Made by a program: the position numbers and the translations under genes
Assembly: GCA_963665705.1 (NCBI GenBank)
Contig: OY762448.1
Location: forward strand, 2,852,001-2,916,000
Direction: 5' to 3'
Length of the DNA: 64,000 nt
Origin: Saccharicrinis sp963665705
GTDB taxonomy: Bacteria > Bacteroidota > Bacteroidia > Bacteroidales > Marinilabiliaceae
In this document: positions 1 through 7,440 of the stretch, piece by piece
How positions within the stretch are numbered: position 1 is the stretch's first letter
Layout of the letters: each line of letters begins with the position of its first letter
The notes under the pieces: model-generated
Told to the model about the DNA's origin: nothing
What the model saw: only the letters and a program-made list of their open reading frames with translations
Database searches by the model: none

Positions 1-41
1 TAATAAAATCCTGCATACTAATATACTATAGATGATTAAAT

Positions 42-63
42 ATTCATGTTGATTAACATGAAT
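42..63. repeat. perfect 9-bp inverted repeat
   Basis: Two perfect 9-base arms (ATTCATGTT and its complement) flank a 4-base loop. It could be the terminator hairpin of a gene left of the window or a leader hairpin of the superoxide dismutase gene. No clear U-tract follows, so the role is undecided. The rest of 1-194 shows no gene. Confidence 0.4.
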
Positions 64-194
64 CAATTGAACATTTTGATAGACATAACGTTTTTAATTA
101 GTGAATCTTTTAATATTTAAAGTTAATGATTCTACTGCATTTATATACTTTGAATTTAAAGGGAATAAACAATCTTCAAAATAAATTATATCAG

Positions 195-905
195 ATGGAA
201 CGCAGACAATTTTTAAGATTAGCAGGTTTAGCTTCAGTAAGTTCATTAATTACGCCAGCAGTTATTGGAGGAATAAAATCTAATACAGAAGTTTCAAGCA
301 TACATATATTTAATAATCTTCCATATGCGTACAACGCTCTTGAACCATATATAGATGCAGAAACAATGGAGCTACATTATTCTAAACATCACAAAGGGTA
401 TTATAATAAATTTATGGCTGCAGCTAAAAAATTTAGTTTGGAACATACAACAATGAAGGATATTTTTGCAAATATTGATAAATATGATTTATCTGTTAAA
501 AATAATGGTGGTGGATACTATAACCACTCTTTATTTTGGAAAAATTTAAGTCCAAATGGAGGCTCGCCAAGTAAGCAACTAATAAAAGATATTGAATCAA
601 CATTTGATTCTTTTGAAAATTTTCAATCAATATTCTTCAAAGCAGCAAAAGGTCAATTTGGTAGTGGATGGGCATGGCTTGTACTTGATAAAAACAATAA
701 ACTTCAAATAGGTAATACTCCAAATCAAGATAATCCATTAATGCCTCAAAGTGATATACAAGGCACTCCGCTTATTGCATTTGATGTATGGGAACATGCC
801 TATTATTTAAAGTATCAAAATAAAAGAGGAGATTATATTAATGCCTTCTGGAATATCATTAATTGGAATGAAGTTAACGATAGATACCATAAAGCTCTTC
901 AATAA
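195..905 (+). CDS. sod: exported Fe/Mn superoxide dismutase
   Basis: This enzyme converts superoxide to oxygen and hydrogen peroxide. Counting from the chosen ATG at 195 the protein has 236 residues. The four metal ligands are visible at His61 (LHYSKHH), His111 (NHSLFW), Asp197 and His201 (DVWEHAYY), and the family signatures GSGWAWLV and NQDNP are intact. The ATG at 195 is preferred over one at 126 because it gives a clean twin-arginine leader, MERRQFLRLAG, followed by a hydrophobic stretch. That predicts Tat export, so the enzyme should act in the periplasm or on the outside. Metal preference (Fe, Mn or cambialistic) cannot be settled by eye. It stands alone, with the next gene over 230 bp away. 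Confidence 0.93.
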   Translation: MERRQFLRLAGLASVSSLITPAVIGGIKSNTEVSSIHIFNNLPYAYNALEPYIDAETMELHYSKHHKGYYNKFMAAAKKFSLEHTTMKDIFANIDKYDLSVKNNGGGYYNHSLFWKNLSPNGGSPSKQLIKDIESTFDSFENFQSIFFKAAKGQFGSGWAWLVLDKNNKLQIGNTPNQDNPLMPQSDIQGTPLIAFDVWEHAYYLKYQNKRGDYINAFWNIINWNEVNDRYHKALQ

Positions 906-1142
906 GAATTATAAAAAAACATATTACAATATAATTATTGAGATTGATTAATAATATCACAAAGGGTAATTGACATTTAAGAATCACAAACTACACCTAC
1001 ATAAGCCTATATACCAAATCATTAACCAACACAACAACAATCTTAACAATCTATTAAAAATAGAAATAAGAATGAGATATTAATTGAATTTATATATTAT
1101 ATTGCCCCAGTAAAAACGACATTAACATCCTATTAAATTACA

Positions 1143-2516
1143 ATGGATAATAACAAAATTATTGTTGGCAGCCAAGAATGGTGCGCTTTACCAGAGTTAA
1201 ATATTAAAGCTATTAAAGTTCGTGTAGATTCTGGAGCTAAAACTTCAGCGTTGCATGCTGTTAACATTGTTCCTTTTAAAAAGGAAGGTAAACTCTGGGT
1301 GAGTTATGATGTTCATCCTCTTCAAAATGATGGTAAAACAACCATTCATTGCGAATCGCCTGTTGCAGACAAAAGAAAAGTGAAGAGTACAAGTGGAATT
1401 GTTGAAGTGAGATATGTGATTCGCACTTTCTTATCAATAGCTCAATCTTCATGGGAAATAGAAATATCCTTAACAAACAGGGATTCTATGGGATACAGAA
1501 TGCTTTTAGGGCGTCAGGCGATGTCTGGAAAGATACTAGTTGATCCGGAGGAATCTTTTCTTTTAGGTGATATATCATCAGATACTTTAAAACAATATTA
1601 TACAACTAATATTACAAAACCTTCAGGATTAAAAATAGGTATATTGGCTAGTAATCCTGATTTATACAGTAATCGAAGAATCATTGAAGCGGGTGAAGAA
1701 AAAGGACATCATATGGAGTTCCTTAATATTAAAGACTGCTATATTAAGCTTGACGGCAAAAATCCCGAAATGCATTATCGCGGGGGAAGGATTTTAGATG
1801 ATTTTGATGCCATAATTCCAAGAATTAGGCCAAGCCTAACGTTTTATGGATGTGCTTTAACCCGTCATTTTGAAGCAATGGGTGTTTATACATTAAATAC
1901 AGCATCTTCAATTACTCAATCAAGGGATAAACTATATGCTTTACAATTACTTATTAATAATGGCTTGCCAATACCAACAACAGGCTTTGCTAATTCACCC
2001 TTAGATACGGATGATTTAATTAAAATGGTTGGAGGTGCACCTTTAATTGTAAAATTATTAGAAGGAACTCAAGGAAAGGGTGTTGTGCTTGCTGAAACGA
2101 AGAAAGCTGCTGAAAGTCTTATTAATGCATTTAAAAGTTTGCGCGCAAATATTTTAGTTCAGGAATTTGTAAAAGAAGCTGACGGTAAAGACATTAGATG
2201 TTTTGTTGTAAACGGTAAAGTTGTTGAAAGTATGATGAGAATTGCTGCTCCTGGTGAATTTAGAGCAAATATTCATATGGGAGGATCTGCTAAACTAATT
2301 AAGATTACTCCTGAAGAGAAACGGATTGCTATTTTAGCCGCTAAAACAATGAATTTAAAAGTAGCTGGTGTAGATATAATCAGAGGTCAGCATGGACCTT
2401 TATTATTGGAAGTTAATTCATCTCCTGGTTTAGAAGGCATTGAAGGTGTTTCTAATAAAAACATTGCTGGTATGATGATAGAAGCGATAGAAAAAGATTT
2501 AAAAATAAAAAAGTGA
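1143..2516 (+). CDS. rimK: RimB-type protease domain fused to RimK-type ATP-grasp ligase
   Basis: This 457-residue protein joins two domains. Residues about 1-140 resemble the retropepsin-like 'ATP-dependent zinc protease' (RimB) family, with the aspartic site DSGAKTSALHA starting at Asp29. Residues about 165-455 are a RimK ATP-grasp ligase, with the nucleotide-binding stretch VKLLEGTQGKGVVLAE and the metal-binding end LLLEVNSSPGLEGIEG. RimK adds glutamates to the C-terminus of ribosomal protein S6 in E. coli, and RimB-type proteins can trim such tails. Having both in one chain suggests one protein that adds and removes a glutamate tag, but this is inference. The target here is unknown. The stop codon lies inside the terminator stem. 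Confidence 0.88.
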   Translation: MDNNKIIVGSQEWCALPELNIKAIKVRVDSGAKTSALHAVNIVPFKKEGKLWVSYDVHPLQNDGKTTIHCESPVADKRKVKSTSGIVEVRYVIRTFLSIAQSSWEIEISLTNRDSMGYRMLLGRQAMSGKILVDPEESFLLGDISSDTLKQYYTTNITKPSGLKIGILASNPDLYSNRRIIEAGEEKGHHMEFLNIKDCYIKLDGKNPEMHYRGGRILDDFDAIIPRIRPSLTFYGCALTRHFEAMGVYTLNTASSITQSRDKLYALQLLINNGLPIPTTGFANSPLDTDDLIKMVGGAPLIVKLLEGTQGKGVVLAETKKAAESLINAFKSLRANILVQEFVKEADGKDIRCFVVNGKVVESMMRIAAPGEFRANIHMGGSAKLIKITPEEKRIAILAAKTMNLKVAGVDIIRGQHGPLLLEVNSSPGLEGIEGVSNKNIAGMMIEAIEKDLKIKK

Positions 2517-2536
2517 CCTTACGGTCACTTTTTTTT
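2511..2536 (+). terminator. bidirectional intrinsic terminator
   Basis: An 8-bp perfect stem (2511-2518 with 2523-2530) around a TTAC loop runs into eight T residues. An A-rich run on the other side lets it also serve the acyl-CoA dehydrogenase gene arriving from the minus strand. The stop codon TGA of the rimK-like gene is part of the left arm. Confidence 0.85.
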
Positions 2537-2549
2537 ATAATATCATTGC

Positions 2550-4256
2550 TTACACATGCTTATATATTCCTATTTGATCTAATGTAAAGTTATGAATAAA
2601 CTCTGATCGGGAAGCATTTTCTGCTTTACCCATGGTAATATATATTTCCGTAGAAGTTTTAAAAGAATCATCTCGTTGAGTATCTAACAACAACAAATAT
2701 CCCATTACAATATGACCAGCCATCTCTACTAAACGACGAGCATGAAAATCGATATATTCAGTATCTTTCACATCAACTACAGTTTTTACTGCATGAACAT
2801 ATTCTTCAGTCATTCCTATAAGGGTACGACGAAAACCATGAAGTTCCGGGCGCAATTCCATTGCTTCATACTCCCTGATACGGTCCAGATATCCTCCTGT
2901 GGTTACACCTCTAATAGCAGCAACAACCTGTAATTGTGTTGTTCCTTCATAAATAGAAGTAATACGAGCATCACGATAAATACGCTCAATTGGATAATCT
3001 TTCATGAATCCAGAACCACCATGAATTTGTAGTGAATCATATGCTAATTGATTACTATATTCACTACTCATACCTTTTAAAAGTGGTGTAAAGAAATCAG
3101 CCATTTTCTGATATCTTTTCATTTCTTTACGCTCTTCTGGCTCTAGTTTTCGCTCCTCGCTGATATGCATATACGTTTTGTAAATATCAACCATACGAGA
3201 AGTTTCGTATAATAATGTACGTGAAGCATCTAGTTTTGCCTTCATCGTTGAAAGCATTTCGTATACAGCAGGAAATTGAATAATTGGTTTTCCAAATTGC
3301 TCACGCTCATTTGCATATTCCAGCGCTTCTCTATACGCAGACTCAGAAACCCCAACAGACTGAGCACCAATACCTAAACGAGCACCATTCATTAAAGCCA
3401 TAACATACTTGATTAGTCCCATTTTTCGAGAACCAACCAATTCTGCAGGAGCATTTTTAAATACTAACTCACAAGTAGGAGATCCTTTGATACCCATTTT
3501 ATTTTCAATACGACGAACAATTACTGCTTTATTATTCCTGTCGTAAATAAACATAGATAATCCACGACCATCGGTAGTTCCTTCTTCCGAACGAGCTAAA
3601 ACTAATGAAACATGACCATCACCATTGGTAATAAAACGTTTAACACCATTCAAATACCATTTTCCATCTTCTTCGTTGTACGTGGCTTTTAACTGTACAG
3701 CTTGTAAATCTGATCCTGCATCCGGTTCTGTTAAATCCATAGCGGCAGTCTCACCATTCGAAATTCGAGGTAAATAATGTTGTTTCTGCTCTTCTGTTGC
3801 AAATTCATTTATGGTTTCTGCACAATCCTGAAGTCCCCAGATATTTACAAAACCAGCATCTGCTCTTGAAACAATATCTGCAGCCATAATATAGGGTACT
3901 ATAGGAAAATTTAATCCTTCGTATTTTCGAGGAAGAGTAATCCCCATTAATCCGGCATTAACCAGAGCATCTAAATTCTCTTGAGTTCCTTTCGCATACA
4001 CAACCTCATTGTCAACAATTTTAGGTCCTTCCTGATCTACACTTTCAGCATTGGGAGCTACAATATCACCACATATCTCACCCACTATCTCCAAAACCTT
4101 ATCATAACTATCCATGGCATCCTCAAAATCAATAGGAGCGTAATCAAATTTATCCTTATCGGAAAAGTTACGTTCCTTTAATGCCACAATCTTTTCCATT
4201 AACGGGTGTGTTAAATGGAATTTTAAGTCGGGGTTATCTGTAAAAAAATTCGCCAT
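2550..4256 (-). CDS. acyl-CoA dehydrogenase
   Basis: A 568-residue FAD enzyme of the acyl-CoA dehydrogenase family, which makes a trans-2,3 double bond in acyl-CoA thioesters and passes electrons to ETF. Domains run in the usual order: N-terminal helical domain, middle beta domain with the FAD-contact region DLTEPDAGSDLQAV, and C-terminal helical domain with the signature region QLAYDSLQIHGGSGFMKDYP and IYRDARITSIYEGT. About 100 extra residues follow, as in the longer subfamily. The gene is last in an operon after etfB and etfA, which supplies its electron acceptor. Chain-length preference cannot be told from sequence. Confidence 0.93.
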   Translation of the reverse strand: MANFFTDNPDLKFHLTHPLMEKIVALKERNFSDKDKFDYAPIDFEDAMDSYDKVLEIVGEICGDIVAPNAESVDQEGPKIVDNEVVYAKGTQENLDALVNAGLMGITLPRKYEGLNFPIVPYIMAADIVSRADAGFVNIWGLQDCAETINEFATEEQKQHYLPRISNGETAAMDLTEPDAGSDLQAVQLKATYNEEDGKWYLNGVKRFITNGDGHVSLVLARSEEGTTDGRGLSMFIYDRNNKAVIVRRIENKMGIKGSPTCELVFKNAPAELVGSRKMGLIKYVMALMNGARLGIGAQSVGVSESAYREALEYANEREQFGKPIIQFPAVYEMLSTMKAKLDASRTLLYETSRMVDIYKTYMHISEERKLEPEERKEMKRYQKMADFFTPLLKGMSSEYSNQLAYDSLQIHGGSGFMKDYPIERIYRDARITSIYEGTTQLQVVAAIRGVTTGGYLDRIREYEAMELRPELHGFRRTLIGMTEEYVHAVKTVVDVKDTEYIDFHARRLVEMAGHIVMGYLLLLDTQRDDSFKTSTEIYITMGKAENASRSEFIHNFTLDQIGIYKHV

Positions 4257-4345
4257 TGTTTTATTTTTTTAGATAATAGACAATACAACATTAAAAATCA
4301 CATTGTACTATATGCAATGCAAATTTTCTGTTGCTAATTAACAGT

Positions 4346-5365
4346 CTATTTTGTGTTCTTTTTATATAATTTAATCAGTTTTGGAACGATGTCATTTACA
4401 TCTCCATTTATTACATAATCAGCAATTTTATTGATCGGAGCATTTGAATCATTATTGATTGCAATAACCATAGATGACTCTTCCATTCCTGCTGTATGCT
4501 GAATCTGTCCTGAAATACCACAAGCTATATAAAGTTTTGGACGTACAGTTACCCCTGTTTGACCAATTTGACGCTCATGATCTGCATATCCGGCATCAAC
4601 AGCTGCACGAGAAGCACCTACTTCAGCTCCTAATACATCTGCTAATTGATATAACTGATTAAATCCTTCTTTAGAACCCATACCATAACCACCGGCTACA
4701 ATAATTGAAGAATTTTTTATATTTACTTTAGATTGTTCCATATGACGCTCAAGAACCTTAACCACCAAATCTTCAGGTTTAAGAATTTTATTTACGTCAA
4801 TGGTTTTTATTTTTCCTTTATGACTTTCACTAAAAACTTCCATTTTCATAACCCCTTCACGAACTGTTGCCATTTGAGGTCGACAATCAGGGTTTATGAT
4901 AGTAGCTACAATATTACCTCCAAAAGCAGGTCTAATTTGATAAAGTAAATTCTTATATTCCTTACCGGCCTTTTTATCAGAATGATCCCCTATTTCCAAA
5001 GATGTACAATCTGCTGTTAGTCCACTTTGTAATGCTGATGAAACTCTAGGTCCGAGATCTCTACCTATAGTAGAAGCTCCTAATAAACAAACCTCAGGCT
5101 TTTCAGCTTTAAACAAATCTACTATAATTGAAGTAAATGGAAGTGTTGTATATATTTCTAGTCTTTTATCATCACCCACATGCAGTATATCTACACCATA
5201 GGGATAAACCTGTTTTTCAATACCTTTTAAACTATGACCTAAAATTACAGCCTCAAGCTTGCAGTTCAGATCATTGGCTAGTGAACGACCTTTTGTAAGC
5301 AATTCTATACTTACATCAGCGACTTTGCCATCTTCTATTTCGCAAATTACAAATACGTTACCCAT
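4346..5365 (-). CDS. etfA: electron transfer flavoprotein alpha subunit
   Basis: EtfA carries the FAD of the EtfAB heterodimer, which collects electrons from acyl-CoA dehydrogenase. The C-terminal FAD domain is recognisable: VAGGYGMGSKEGFNQLY, then GASRAAVDAGY, RQIGQTGVTVRPKLYIA and GISGQIQHTAGM. The ATG at 5365 (MGNVFVICE) is chosen because a longer frame would need a TTG start and adds only seven non-conserved residues; this gives about 339 residues, normal for the family. It lies between etfB and the dehydrogenase, with gaps under 100 bp. Confidence 0.95.
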   Translation of the reverse strand: MGNVFVICEIEDGKVADVSIELLTKGRSLANDLNCKLEAVILGHSLKGIEKQVYPYGVDILHVGDDKRLEIYTTLPFTSIIVDLFKAEKPEVCLLGASTIGRDLGPRVSSALQSGLTADCTSLEIGDHSDKKAGKEYKNLLYQIRPAFGGNIVATIINPDCRPQMATVREGVMKMEVFSESHKGKIKTIDVNKILKPEDLVVKVLERHMEQSKVNIKNSSIIVAGGYGMGSKEGFNQLYQLADVLGAEVGASRAAVDAGYADHERQIGQTGVTVRPKLYIACGISGQIQHTAGMEESSMVIAINNDSNAPINKIADYVINGDVNDIVPKLIKLYKKNTK

Positions 5366-5459
5366 TTTATTTTTTATCAAGATCAATCATATTATAAATG
5401 TTAACTCAGTATTAGTTAGAATTCAACATTCAATAATTGATTTGTTAAACAAAGATTAA

Positions 5460-6407
5460 TTAACCAATTGTGTGATTTTCTATTAACTCTACAATTAGTT
5501 CTTCCAATTCAGATTCATCATTTGAAATACGTTTAGACTCCTTTGCCTGGAAAACAACATTTTCAATTTTTTTAACCTTCGTTGGTGATCCTAGTAAACC
5601 CAACCACTTATGATCAGTCTCAATATCATTTACACTCCATTCCTCAATTTTTAAATAAGGACGGTCTTCAATTAAACTGATATAATCTTCACTTTGTTCT
5701 TGAATTTCGGTAACAGTTTTTGCATGCTTATACTTCATGACTCTTTTCGCATTACGCGGACGACAATCCGGTGCAGAAGCATTTACTGTTAATACACATG
5801 GAAATGTGGTTTCAATTAATTCAACACCTCTTTCCAAACGTCTTTTTACTTTAAGACTTCCTTTGACCTCCAGGTCTAATTCTTCAGCTAATTTTGCATG
5901 AGGAACACCATACTTATCATCCTCAGCGATAATTTCCTCGTCAACAGATATAATCTCTTCAGCATAAGTTACCTGAGGCAGATTTAATTTTTCAGCAACC
6001 TGAGGTCCTACTTGTGCAGTATCTCCATCAATTGCCTGACGACCCGCAATAATAATATCAAAAACTTTTATCTTTTTAATTGCACACGATATCGCATAAG
6101 ATGTTGCCAATGTATCAGAACCAGCAAATGCTCTATCGGTTAACAAAAATCCTTTATCGGCACCACGATACAGACCTTCACGTATAATGTCAGCTGCTCG
6201 ACCAGGCCCCATAGTTAAAATAGTAATTTCAGTATCCGGATATCTATCTTTTAGCCGTAAAGCTTGCTCCAATGCATTCAAATCTTCCGGGTTAAATATA
6301 GCTGGTAACGCAGCTCGGTTAACCGTTCCATCTGCCTTCATTGCATCTTTTCCAACATTTCTGGTGTCGGGAACCTGCTTGGCAAGGACAATAATTTTTA
6401 ATCCCAT
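5460..6407 (-). CDS. etfB: electron transfer flavoprotein beta subunit
   Basis: EtfB pairs with EtfA and binds a second nucleotide or flavin. Typical sequence is MGLKIIVLAKQVPDT at the start, followed by NPEDLNALEQALRLKD, LTMGPGRAADIIREGL and the stretch GRQAIDGDTAQVGPQVAEKL. At 315 residues it is longer than the roughly 255 of E. coli-type or human proteins because of a C-terminal extension. The KQVPDT and NPEDLNALE region looks like Etf from anaerobes that pair with butyryl-CoA dehydrogenase, so flavin-based electron bifurcation is possible but not shown. A good promoter lies just upstream. Confidence 0.95.
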   Translation of the reverse strand: MGLKIIVLAKQVPDTRNVGKDAMKADGTVNRAALPAIFNPEDLNALEQALRLKDRYPDTEITILTMGPGRAADIIREGLYRGADKGFLLTDRAFAGSDTLATSYAISCAIKKIKVFDIIIAGRQAIDGDTAQVGPQVAEKLNLPQVTYAEEIISVDEEIIAEDDKYGVPHAKLAEELDLEVKGSLKVKRRLERGVELIETTFPCVLTVNASAPDCRPRNAKRVMKYKHAKTVTEIQEQSEDYISLIEDRPYLKIEEWSVNDIETDHKWLGLLGSPTKVKKIENVVFQAKESKRISNDESELEELIVELIENHTIG

Positions 6408-6450
6408 ATTTTATTCGATTTTAAGAGTGAAAATTTTTTTTCATGGCTAG

Positions 6451-6480
6451 CAAATTTAAAAAATCCGTTGAATTTCACAA
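6451..6480 (-). promoter_or_regulatory. Bacteroidota-type promoter of the etfBA-ACAD operon
   Basis: On the minus strand TTG (6478-6480), a 19-bp spacer and TAAATTTG (6451-6458) match the Bacteroidota consensus of a -33 TTG/TTTG and a -7 TAnnTTTG. Transcription would start near 6444 and give a leader of about 37 nt before etfB. Confidence 0.65.
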
Positions 6481-6515
6481 TCTGTAATTGTATTTTTTTA
6501 TTATTTTATGATAAA

Positions 6516-6541
6516 TAGTATGGTAATTCAGAACCATACTA
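6516..6541. promoter_or_regulatory. 9-bp inverted repeat, possible operator
   Basis: TAGTATGGT and ACCATACTA are perfect complements separated by 8 bp. The site lies 35-60 bp upstream of the etfB -33 box, in the 333-bp divergent region with the yfiR-like gene. The dyad would suit a TetR- or GntR-like dimer, but no regulator gene is next to it. Apart from this and the promoter, 6408-6740 holds only a second small dyad (TCAACTT/AAGTTGA) at about 6687-6704. Confidence 0.35.
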
Positions 6542-6740
6542 CATAATAACATTTCTGCATATAATCATTTCTTAAGGATTCCCTGAGTTTATTTCAATAA
6601 CAAATCAACAACTCTAATTGCAGACAAAAACACTGAGTTCATCGATTATAATTTTTATGCTGCCTTATTTATTAGATGTTTGAACTCAACTTAATAAAGT
6701 TGAAACAAAAGCTTACACTACATTTTAACACACAAAACTT

Positions 6741-7235
6741 ATGTTTAAAAAATTACTTTTATTCGTATTGATACTATTATTGTATCAAAAAATAACAGCT
6801 CAGGATTATAAATTCCAGGCTTTATTTATCTATAACATTGTTCAACGAATTGAATGGCCAAATCTTAATCACGATTTTGTAATTGGAGTTGTTGGATCAA
6901 AGGACATGGAAAAAGAACTTTCCTCCATTGCCAAATCCCGACAAATGAATGGTCATCAAATTAAAGTAAGACAATTAACCGCATTTGATTTTCAAACAAA
7001 AGCTGTTCACTTAGTTTATTTAGGCCGCTCCTCCTCCTCTAAAATTGATAAAATAAAATCCGTAATTAAAAACGAACCCATATTACTTGTTGGAGACAAA
7101 AAAGGACTCAATGGTGCACATATTAATTTTTTAGATCTTCCAGGAAAAATTGAATTTGAGATTTATCCTAAATTAATAAAATCACAGCATCTTAAGGTAG
7201 CTAACTCTCTATTAAATTTAGGAATTGTCAAATAA
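6741..7235 (+). CDS. YfiR-like (DUF4154) periplasmic protein
   Basis: A 164-residue protein with a signal peptide (MFKKLLLFVLILLLYQKITA). The mature part begins with the family's typical ALFIYNIVQRIEWPN, and ends with GAHINFLDLPGKIEFEIYPK and a run like KVANSLLNLG. In Pseudomonas YfiR is a periplasmic repressor of the diguanylate cyclase YfiN. No YfiN partner is present here. In Bacteroidota such proteins are often coded next to TonB-dependent receptors and sensor proteins, as it is here, so a role in sensing or modulating the downstream receptor is a guess. The catalytic or ligand-binding function is unknown. Confidence 0.8.
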   Translation: MFKKLLLFVLILLLYQKITAQDYKFQALFIYNIVQRIEWPNLNHDFVIGVVGSKDMEKELSSIAKSRQMNGHQIKVRQLTAFDFQTKAVHLVYLGRSSSSKIDKIKSVIKNEPILLVGDKKGLNGAHINFLDLPGKIEFEIYPKLIKSQHLKVANSLLNLGIVK

Positions 7236-7440
7236 CAATATTACTCTTTCAACATAAAACGATAATTCATCGTGTATTAAATGTTGATCATAGCTTGATT
7301 ATCATTGAATTCACATAAAAGGGTTATCCAGAAATCAAAAACAAAAAACAGATGAAACGAGCCATGAGAAAGTTTTTCTCAAACAATAGGATGACAAAAT
7401 TGGCAAGTTTCATATGGCAATTAAAAGAAAATTTAGACAT

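Noticed and set aside
126..194. Longer superoxide dismutase start at 126
   Set aside because: The extra 23 residues are not conserved and would bury the twin-arginine leader that begins at 195.
6516..6541. Terminator hairpin
   Set aside because: The 9-bp dyad is followed by no T-run on either strand and lies between divergent genes, so it fits an operator better.
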